Origin: Fibrobacterota bacterium
Lineage (GTDB): Bacteria > Fibrobacterota > Fibrobacteria > UBA11236
Length of the DNA: 43,243 bases
Reading direction: 5' to 3'
Assembly: GCA_947482115.1 (NCBI GenBank)
Contig: CANKII010000012.1
Location: 1 to 43,243, forward strand
Of the stretch, positions 37,447 through 43,243 are shown piece by piece (the stretch's first letter is position 1; each line of letters opens with the position of its first letter). The translations under genes and the position numbers were made by a program. Under the pieces are notes generated by a model that searched no databases, was not told the DNA's origin, and worked only from the letters and a program-made list of their open reading frames with translations.

Positions 37447-37815
37447 TCATTTCTTGGTCGGCCAAACCCGGATCAAAGAAGCGTTCAAGGTGTCGCCGTC
37501 TTTGTAGTATTTCACCGAAACCTTGGCCCCCGCTGAGATATCGGCAAGCGTAAGGGATTTTTTTCCGGATTGAATGAGAATCCTCGCATTGACAGGTACC
37601 GAGAAAATCCATTGGGGCTTTTTTTTGCCCTTTCCCTCAACTGTAATGGTATTTCCAACCATATCGACAGATAGGACGGTGCCTGCTGCAGTCATCGATT
37701 TAGAGGGTTTATTGATGGACATGGAAACGGATTTTTTTGCGCTTTTTGCAGAAACATCCACAGCAAAAATTCCACCTATGAGTAGTGCGCTGAGAACGCA
37801 AGCGTAAATTTTCAT
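37447..37815 (-). CDS. small secreted DUF5666-like beta-rich protein
   Basis: 122 residues from ATG at 37815, with GGAG six bases upstream; the TTG at 37827 is not needed. A signal peptide (MKIYACVLSALLIGGIFAVDVSA) is followed by Lys/Ser residues and a beta domain: AAGTVLSVDMVGNTITVEG, WIFSVPVNARILIQ, LTLADISAGAKVSVKYYKDGDTLNASLIRV. This pattern recalls the DUF5666 group (small exported beta proteins, unknown role). Expressed from the consensus sigma-54 promoter at 37868-37883. Family assignment is by pattern only. Confidence 0.72.
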   Translation of the reverse strand: MKIYACVLSALLIGGIFAVDVSAKSAKKSVSMSINKPSKSMTAAGTVLSVDMVGNTITVEGKGKKKPQWIFSVPVNARILIQSGKKSLTLADISAGAKVSVKYYKDGDTLNASLIRVWPTKK

Positions 37816-37867
37816 GGGGATCTCCAAACTTTATTTTCAACGTGAAAGGTTTTTATAGGAGACATGT

Positions 37868-37883
37868 GGCAAGGCTTGTGCCA
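37868..37883 (-). promoter_or_regulatory. sigma-54 promoter of the DUF5666-like gene
   Basis: Minus strand reads TGGCACAAGCCTTGCC: a perfect TGGCAC, five bases, TTGCC. The -24 GG and -12 GC are 12 bases apart. The predicted start lies about 40 bases before the ATG at 37815. Confidence 0.92.
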
Positions 37884-37942
37884 GAATAAAAAGCCAAATT
37901 CTATTCAAAAAGCCTTATTCGACGAAATTTAACAGGGGGGAC

Positions 37943-37976
37943 AACCCATTTGGGTTATTCAAATACTCCGAATGGG
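37943..37976. promoter_or_regulatory. upstream activating sequence, copy 2
   Basis: The same AACCCATTTGGGTT (37943-37956), then ATTCAAATACTCCGAATGGG. It lies about 60-90 bases before the sigma-54 promoter at 37868-37883 and ends directly at the stop codon of the regulator gene (37977). Confidence 0.78.
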
Positions 37977-39335
37977 CTATTGTCCTTTGAGACCAAATTT
38001 TACGGCGCGGTACTGAAAAGTTCTATAGGTCATTCCCAATAACTTTGCGGCGTCCACCATGATTCCCTGGCTGCGTTCCAATGCCTGGATCATCAAATCT
38101 CTTTCGACATCTTCAAAGATGATGCCCTCATCAGGTAAATCGAATCCGGAACCGATGGATTGTGTGGCTGTGGATTTGGGTTTTCCTTGCCTTAACTCGA
38201 CCGGTAAATCCTCAATTTGAATTTCCGAATTTCGCGTGAGGACGCTGATTCGTTCAAGCACGGCTTCCAGTTCTCTCACGTTTCCCGGCCAATCGTATCG
38301 AAGTAAAACCACAAGGGCTTCCGGAGCAATACTTTTGCGCCGCGACGGATGTGCAAGTAATTGGGACACCAAAGGAGGGATATCCTCTTTGCGTTCACGG
38401 AGCGGAGGAATGAAAATGGGGATGACATTGAGCCGGTAAAAGAGATCTTCCCGAAAGGAACCCTGACGTATGGCTTCCGGCAGGTTTCGATTCGTCGCCG
38501 CCAAAATACGGAGATCTACTGGAATCGAAGCGGTGCCTCCCACACGTCGGATTTCTCTTTCCTGCAGGACTCGAAGCAATTTGGCCTGCAGGCTTAAGGG
38601 CATATCCCCCACTTCGTCGAGAAAAAGCGTGCTGCCTTCGGCGGTTTCCAGCAGTCCAATTTTTCGGGATGTGGCTCCCGTGAACGCTCCTTTTTCGTAT
38701 CCGTACAATTCCGCTTCCAGCAAAGTTTCCGGAAAGGCGGAACAATTAATGCTCATCATCGGTTTGCCTTTTCGCGTGCTTCCGGAGTGAATGAGTTTGG
38801 CGACGCGTTCCTTCCCGGTTCCACTCTCTCCTTGAATGAGCACGGTGGAATCACTTTGGGACACAAGGCAGATGGTTTCCAAAATGGTTTTCATGATGGC
38901 GGATTCCGCCACGAGTCCCTGACCAATGTTGACTCGCGAAGCCTGTTGCCATCTTTGGGTGTCTCGACGCAGGCCGAATTTTTCCGACGCGCGTTGCACG
39001 AGCAGGACGAGTTCATCCCTGTCCAACGGTTTGTTCAGGTAATCATAGGCTCCAAGTCGCATGGCTTTTACCGCGGTGTCGACGCTGCCGAAAGCGGTCA
39101 CAACGACGACCTCCGGAGCGGGCGATAATTTCATGGCGGATTCCACCAGATGCAACCCACCCTGTCCCGGCATGCGCATGTCGGTCAGGACGACTTCACA
39201 TGCCCTTTGCTGCAAACGTTCCAGTGCCTCTTCCGCCGAACTCGCTTCAAGTACGTCATGGCCTTCACCTTTGAGAATACTGGCCATGATATGCCGTTGG
39301 GCGGAGTCATCATCCGCGATTAAAACTCTCGCCAT
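37977..39335 (-). CDS. sigma-54 dependent response regulator, NtrC/ZraR type
   Basis: 452 residues from ATG at 39335; the TGA of the kinase gene overlaps it as TGATG, with GGGAG seven bases upstream. Receiver: acidic residues at D8-D10, phospho-acceptor D52 in TDMRMPG, and Lys in LNKPLDRDEL. AAA+ domain: Walker A GESGTGKERVA, intact GAFTGA in YEKGAFTGAT, Walker B LFLDEVGDM. C-terminal Fis-like HTH ends in AAKLLGMTYRTFQYRAVKFGL. All functional residues are intact. It should activate the two sigma-54 promoters immediately downstream, and two copies of a shared upstream repeat are present. Confidence 0.95.
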   Translation of the reverse strand: MARVLIADDDSAQRHIMASILKGEGHDVLEASSAEEALERLQQRACEVVLTDMRMPGQGGLHLVESAMKLSPAPEVVVVTAFGSVDTAVKAMRLGAYDYLNKPLDRDELVLLVQRASEKFGLRRDTQRWQQASRVNIGQGLVAESAIMKTILETICLVSQSDSTVLIQGESGTGKERVAKLIHSGSTRKGKPMMSINCSAFPETLLEAELYGYEKGAFTGATSRKIGLLETAEGSTLFLDEVGDMPLSLQAKLLRVLQEREIRRVGGTASIPVDLRILAATNRNLPEAIRQGSFREDLFYRLNVIPIFIPPLRERKEDIPPLVSQLLAHPSRRKSIAPEALVVLLRYDWPGNVRELEAVLERISVLTRNSEIQIEDLPVELRQGKPKSTATQSIGSGFDLPDEGIIFEDVERDLMIQALERSQGIMVDAAKLLGMTYRTFQYRAVKFGLKGQ

Positions 39336-40807
39336 CAAACTTCTCCCGGAATCCGGATTTCAAAACAGGCGCCACCGTCCGGCCCGTTGGAAGCCAGCAC
39401 GCTTCCCCCGTGTTCTTCGGCAATGCGCTTTACCAATGCCAATCCCAAGCCAACCCCCGTATCTTTGCGGGTAAAATACGCGTCGAACACGCGCTCAACA
39501 TCATCGGGATGAATTCCGGTCCCATTGTCCCGCACGTAAAGATTCACCCATCCCTTGCCGCTTTTGTCCGTGTCGGAGCGGGCTTCAACCGCTATCCATC
39601 CCTTTTCCGGAACCGCCTCTACCGCGTTCAACAGAAGATTTAACAGGAGGAGCCGCATTTGTTCCTTGTCAGCGCGCAGTTGCAAGGCCTCCCCCACTTC
39701 ATTTCGGAGCTCGGCGTTCTTGAGGGAAAATTGGGGCCGTAAAAGCACGCGGGCTTCTTCGACCAACTCCCGCAAGGCAAACATTTCCTGATGCAATCTT
39801 CCAGGCCGGCTTGCCGAAAGAAAGTGATGGACCACTTGATTCAAATGACGGACTTCACCTTGCAGCGACTTCATCAGCTCTTCAAAGTGGGGCTGCTTTT
39901 CAGGATCTGCGGGGGTAAAGGATTCCTCGAGATGTCCTGCAGTAAGATTGATCAGGTTCAAAGGATTGCGAATTTCGTGCGCGAGACTTGCGGCCATTTC
40001 AGAAACAAGCGATTGGCGTTCGAGCTGCCGCAACCTGTCCTGCATGCTGCGCCGTTCCGCCAGACGCTCCACCATCGCGTTGAAAGCAATATTCAATTTG
40101 GCCATTTCATCGTTCCGCGGTAACTCGGGAAGACGAAGGGCGAGATCTCCCCCGGCCACTTTCGTTGCAGCGACGCTGAGTGTGCGCAAGGGTTTGTTCA
40201 GGCGGTGCAAGAGATAAGATGATGCGGCGAATGCCAGCAGCAGGGCCATCAGCGCGATCACGAGATTTTTGATCAAGGCTTCTCTCACAAGACCCCGGAA
40301 GTCGGGAAGGAGGACGGAAGTTTGCACCACGCCAATCACCTGCTGGTCGCGCAAAATCGGCACGCGGATGTCATAGTGCAGATTGCGTCCGGCCGTGTCG
40401 GGTGTGCCCAGTTCCTCGCGAATGACGATTTCTTTCCCTGTTAATTTTACCTTTCGTCCCAATTTACTTGGATTGCTGCTGGCCACGATTTCCTGATGAC
40501 TGCTGATGACATGGACTTCGCGCACGTTTTTTTGCGCGAGAGCTTCCTTCACAAAGCTCTCCAGTTTTTCCCGATCTGGTCCCTTGTCTGCGGATAATTT
40601 TTGGGTTGATAGGTGAACCGTATTGCCGATATCCTGTAAATCGTCGCCTATTTCGGTGAGAAGGCGCTGTGCGGTGCGGACATGGAAATAGGACATCAAT
40701 CCAGCCACCGCAAAAAGAAGCACGGTAAAAGCGAGAAGCAAACGGGTTTGAAGGCTCACGAGCCGAAGAATAGAAACCCTATTGGTAGATTGCCTATAAT
40801 CGCTCAA
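39335..40807 (-). CDS. membrane sensor histidine kinase of the sigma-54 two-component system
   Basis: 490 residues; start TTG at 40807, not well supported by a ribosome site. TM1 about 22-41, a periplasmic domain of about 135 residues (sensor/Cache-like, IREELGTPDTAGRNLHYDIRVP), TM2 about 181-200, HAMP, then the kinase core: H277 in SLAHEIRNPLN, N-box LLLNLLLNAVEAVPEKG, DNGTGI and VGLGLALVKRIAEEHGG. Its partner is the NtrC-type regulator, with overlapping stop and start. The promoter may use TATAAT at 40835-40840. The signal is unknown. Confidence 0.94.
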   Translation of the reverse strand: MSDYRQSTNRVSILRLVSLQTRLLLAFTVLLFAVAGLMSYFHVRTAQRLLTEIGDDLQDIGNTVHLSTQKLSADKGPDREKLESFVKEALAQKNVREVHVISSHQEIVASSNPSKLGRKVKLTGKEIVIREELGTPDTAGRNLHYDIRVPILRDQQVIGVVQTSVLLPDFRGLVREALIKNLVIALMALLLAFAASSYLLHRLNKPLRTLSVAATKVAGGDLALRLPELPRNDEMAKLNIAFNAMVERLAERRSMQDRLRQLERQSLVSEMAASLAHEIRNPLNLINLTAGHLEESFTPADPEKQPHFEELMKSLQGEVRHLNQVVHHFLSASRPGRLHQEMFALRELVEEARVLLRPQFSLKNAELRNEVGEALQLRADKEQMRLLLLNLLLNAVEAVPEKGWIAVEARSDTDKSGKGWVNLYVRDNGTGIHPDDVERVFDAYFTRKDTGVGLGLALVKRIAEEHGGSVLASNGPDGGACFEIRIPGEV

Positions 40808-40834
40808 TTTCGTAGAATGGTAAAAATATAATCA

Positions 40835-40840
40835 ATTATA
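40835..40840 (-). promoter_or_regulatory. -10 element for the kinase-regulator operon
   Basis: TATAAT on the minus strand; predicted start near 40828, leader about 20 bases. The -35 at 17 bases (ACAATT) is poor. Confidence 0.4.
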
Positions 40841-40878
40841 TCGTTTTTTAATCATTAAATTGTGGTTATTCCATAAAA

Positions 40879-40894
40879 TGTTTCACGTGAAACA
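40879..40894. promoter_or_regulatory. parS site 1 (ParB binding)
   Basis: TGTTTCACGTGAAACA, a perfect 16-bp palindrome and a perfect match to the bacterial chromosomal parS consensus. It lies 37 bp from the second copy and directly upstream of rsmG-parA-parB. Confidence 0.97.
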
Positions 40895-40915
40895 TTCCAA
40901 AAATTCATAAAATAA

Positions 40916-40931
40916 GGTTTCACGTGAAACA
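40916..40931. promoter_or_regulatory. parS site 2, overlapping the rsmG start
   Basis: GGTTTCACGTGAAACA; only the first base departs from the perfect palindrome. Its last A is the A of the rsmG ATG at 40931, so ParB bound here covers the start codon. This also places the AAGG (40914-40917) inside or next to the site. Confidence 0.93.
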
Positions 40932-41581
40932 TGTCGATAGTTCTTGAAACCAAAAACCTTTGTGGTAAATTTACCAGCCTTATGAATGGCTTGCTTTTAG
41001 ATCCACAGAAATTAGACGATAAAATCCAGAAAAAGCTGCATGCTCTGGAAACCATTTATCGTCGCTGGAACAAGAATTTGAACTTGGTCAGCAAACAGGA
41101 TGATGCAGCCATTTGGGAACGACATATACTGGATTCGCTTCAAATCATCCCTTTCTTTAACGATGTAAACAAGCTTGCAGACATGGGGGCTGGGGTCGGA
41201 TTGCCTTCCCTACCCTTGGCGATTGCCAGGCCAGATATTGATTTTTTTGCCATTGAGCCCATTCAAAAGAAATGCACTTTGATGCAGGAAATCATTCGTG
41301 AAATCCGAATTCCAAACTTCCACGTGCTTACAGAAAGAGTGGAAAAAGTCTATTTATCTCATATGGATGTGGTTTGTTGCCGGGCTTTTGGAGAGTTTTA
41401 CCGCGATGCGCGGCTGGCTTACAAGATGTTGAAGCCCCAAGGTCATTTTATCACCTTCAAAACCCAGCCGCATTCAGAGGTTCCTGAGGGCTATGAGAAA
41501 GTCGAAAGCCATGATTACGTTCTTCCGGGAATTCCGCGAAAATATTACGTGATCGTGGCGACCAAGGCGGGCGAAGCATGA
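40931..41581 (+). CDS. rsmG: 16S rRNA (guanine-527-N7) methyltransferase
   Basis: 216 residues; SAM-dependent enzyme modifying 16S rRNA (GidB). Landmarks: YRRWNKNLNLVSKQDDAAIWERHILDSLQ, LADMGAGVGLPSLPLAIARPDI (SAM site), FFAIEPIQKKCTLMQEI and VVCCRAFGEF. The start overlaps parS site 2. Its final ATGA is shared with parA. The rsmG-parA-parB order is a common chromosome-origin-side arrangement. Confidence 0.94.
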   Translation: MSIVLETKNLCGKFTSLMNGLLLDPQKLDDKIQKKLHALETIYRRWNKNLNLVSKQDDAAIWERHILDSLQIIPFFNDVNKLADMGAGVGLPSLPLAIARPDIDFFAIEPIQKKCTLMQEIIREIRIPNFHVLTERVEKVYLSHMDVVCCRAFGEFYRDARLAYKMLKPQGHFITFKTQPHSEVPEGYEKVESHDYVLPGIPRKYYVIVATKAGEA

Positions 41582-42354
41582 ATCGGGTCATAGCCGCCTG
41601 CAATCAAAAGGGCGGCGTTGGCAAAACGACAACATGTGTGAATCTATCGGCTGCTTTGGCGGCGATGGAAAAAAGAGTTCTTCTGGTCGACATGGATCCC
41701 CAGGCGAATTCGACCCAAGGCTTGGGATTTGATGTTCCTTTTGAAGAAGATATTTACGACGCGATGCTGCTTCCAGATGGGGAAATCAGCAAAGAGCGAG
41801 TCCAAAGATTTATTCAAAAAACAAGCATGGCTTATTTGGACATTTTTCCCTGTTCACGCTCACTGGCCGGGTTGGAAGTCCAGTTGCTTCAGGAAGAAAA
41901 ACGAGATCGCAAACTTGCCCGTCTTTTGGAGAAAATCAAGGAAGACTACGATTTTATCCTGATTGATTCTCCCCCGAGCTTGAACATTTTGACCTTGAAT
42001 GTATTGACTGCAGCGGACTCGGTTTTGATACCGATTCAATGCGAGTATTATGCCTTGCAGGGGCTGGCCGAACTTCTAAATACCATTCGTTTGGTTCAAC
42101 AAAGCACGAACCCAAAGTTGGCCATAGAAGGCGCGCTTTTGACCATGTATGACAGCCGGTTAAATCTTTCCAAACAAGTGGTGGAAGATGTGAAAACCAC
42201 ATTTTCGGAGAAGGTTTTTAAAACAGTTATTCCCCGCAGTGTGAAATTGAGCGAAGCGCCCTCCTTTGGAAAACCCATTATTCTGTACGATGTGGTTTCA
42301 GCCGGCGCCGTTCGATATATGGAATTGGCCAAGGAAGTCGTAGACAATGACTAG
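41578..42354 (+). CDS. parA: chromosome partitioning ATPase ParA
   Basis: 258 residues. Deviant Walker A KGGVGKTTTCVNLSAAL with the signature Lys, the Asp motif VDMDPQANSTQGLG and the switch LIDSPPSLNILTLN, all typical of Soj/ParA. It drives ParB-parS segregation by ATP-dependent DNA binding on the nucleoid. It overlaps rsmG by four bases (ATGA) and parB by eight, so the three are translated together. Confidence 0.96.
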   Translation: MNRVIAACNQKGGVGKTTTCVNLSAALAAMEKRVLLVDMDPQANSTQGLGFDVPFEEDIYDAMLLPDGEISKERVQRFIQKTSMAYLDIFPCSRSLAGLEVQLLQEEKRDRKLARLLEKIKEDYDFILIDSPPSLNILTLNVLTAADSVLIPIQCEYYALQGLAELLNTIRLVQQSTNPKLAIEGALLTMYDSRLNLSKQVVEDVKTTFSEKVFKTVIPRSVKLSEAPSFGKPIILYDVVSAGAVRYMELAKEVVDND

Positions 42355-43186
42355 GCGGGCTTTGGGAAAAGGTCTGGAGGCCATTTTCGCCAACCTTGGA
42401 AACGAGGTGGTAAATTCGCAAACTGGGACCTTGGTGCATGAAGTCGAACTGGACTTAATCCATCCCAATCCTTTTCAGCCACGCCATGAATTTGCAGATG
42501 AAGACTTAAAAGACCTTTCGGATTCCATTGCACAAAAAGGTTTGCTTCAGCCCATTCTGTTGCGAAAACACGAAAGTGGATATCAAATTGTAGCGGGGGA
42601 GCGCCGCTTTCGCGCATTCCAAAGATTGGAAAAAACCCATATCCCTGCCATGATTCGCGATCAAATTTCCGATCGCGACATGATGGAGCTGGCGCTGATT
42701 GAAAACGTTCAGCGCGTGCAGTTAAACCCGGTTGAAGAAGCCCGGGCTTATGAGCAGCTTGTCAACGCCTGTGGAATGACGCATGAGGAAATTTCGGAGC
42801 GGATGGGGAAGAGCCGGGCCGCTGTCACGAATACCCTTCGCCTGCTCAAACTGGACGAGATGGTACTGCAATGGTTGCGCGAAGGCAAGCTCACCGCAGG
42901 CCACGGCCGCGCGCTTTTACAGTATCAGGGTGAAGAGCAAATCAAACGGGCCCGCAGCATCCTCGATGCGGCGTTAAATGTGCGTCAGGCTGAGAAACGA
43001 ACCATTCCTCACATCCCTAAACCTTTGGATGCGAATACCAGGGCTTTCCTTGAGGAGTTGCGCTCCTTGGTGGGCCTGAAGGTTTCCTTGCGCGGCGGTT
43101 CCCGCAAGGGCGTGGTGGAAATACATTATACGAATCGTGACGAAGTAGATAACTTAATGCGCTTGTTGCGCCAGGGTCGCTCATAG
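42347..43186 (+). CDS. parB: chromosome partitioning CTPase/DNA-binding protein ParB
   Basis: 279 residues. Begins TRRALGKGLEAIF; the CTP-binding box GERRFRA, ENVQR, and the HTH EEISERMGKSRAAVTNTLRLLKL are intact. The C-terminal dimerisation segment follows LRGGSRKGVVEIHYTNRDEVDNLMRLL. It loads at the two parS sites 1.4 kb upstream, next to rsmG. The gene is complete; 57 unassigned bases follow before the window ends. Confidence 0.96.
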   Translation: MTRRALGKGLEAIFANLGNEVVNSQTGTLVHEVELDLIHPNPFQPRHEFADEDLKDLSDSIAQKGLLQPILLRKHESGYQIVAGERRFRAFQRLEKTHIPAMIRDQISDRDMMELALIENVQRVQLNPVEEARAYEQLVNACGMTHEEISERMGKSRAAVTNTLRLLKLDEMVLQWLREGKLTAGHGRALLQYQGEEQIKRARSILDAALNVRQAEKRTIPHIPKPLDANTRAFLEELRSLVGLKVSLRGGSRKGVVEIHYTNRDEVDNLMRLLRQGRS

Positions 43187-43243
43187 TAGGGGTTGTCGCG
43201 CGGTATGGGTGTTGGAAAGCACAACCCAACAAAGCCACCAAAA

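Overview
The window reads as a chromosomal segment of a Gram-negative bacterium. It carries a Kdo transferase (WaaA), a predicted outer-membrane beta-barrel, several proteins with signal peptides, IspH, a complete HrcA/GroE/DnaK chaperone set and a chromosomal ParAB-parS cluster. Three details point to the FCB side of the tree, possibly Fibrobacterota or a relative: a dihydroorotase with the Gln variant DPQVHFREPG, a C-terminal domain resembling a type IX secretion sorting domain on the DUF1080 protein, and several sigma-54 elements. This placement is an inference. No rRNA or obvious prophage is present.

Layout. 1-3.4 kb: tail of a structured transcript, pyrC, a small HTH protein, a conserved hypothetical and a secreted endonuclease/exonuclease/phosphatase protein. 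3.4-8.9 kb: uvrA, a secreted thioredoxin-like protein, ettA. 8.9-13.6 kb (minus strand): rpmB, ispH, waaA, an isoprenylcysteine-methyltransferase-like membrane enzyme and an ABC exporter, most of them overlapping. 13.6-14.6 kb: about 1 kb of AT-rich non-coding DNA with a tRNA-like structured element. 14.5-24.7 kb: CIRCE-controlled groES-groEL, then orf302-hrcA-grpE-orf99-yodC-like-dnaK-dnaJ, an NtrC-type regulator with a degenerate receiver, and a 60-residue protein behind a candidate sigma-54 promoter. 24.8-29.6 kb: a DinD/BRO-type protein, then (minus strand) the methyl-cycle operon metK-ahcY-metF-like. 29.6-35.0 kb (minus strand): an outer-membrane barrel, a DUF1080 protein, an acyltransferase-like membrane protein, a histone-H1-like/zinc-finger protein and a secreted cyclophilin. 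35.2-37.0 kb: lepA. 37.0-40.8 kb (minus strand): two small secreted proteins, each behind a near-consensus sigma-54 promoter and a shared upstream repeat, next to a complete sensor kinase/NtrC-type regulator pair. 40.8-43.2 kb: two parS sites, rsmG, parA, parB.

The most interesting signals are: (1) a compact sigma-54 regulon at 37.0-40.8 kb in which a two-component system sits beside its likely targets, an acid-shock-like Lys/His-rich peptide and a small beta-rich secreted protein; (2) a second candidate sigma-54 promoter next to an atypical NtrC-like protein in the chaperone cluster; (3) a MetF-like enzyme ending in the C-terminal motif of AhcY, encoded directly upstream in the same operon; (4) a tRNA-like RNA with a 54-nt rod where the anticodon arm should be; (5) a 52-nt palindrome sitting in frame inside an ABC ATPase gene. 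Several start codons were moved from the longest reading frame on the basis of ribosome-binding sites, signal peptides or stop/start overlaps. No database search or folding program was run, so family names rest on motif recognition.
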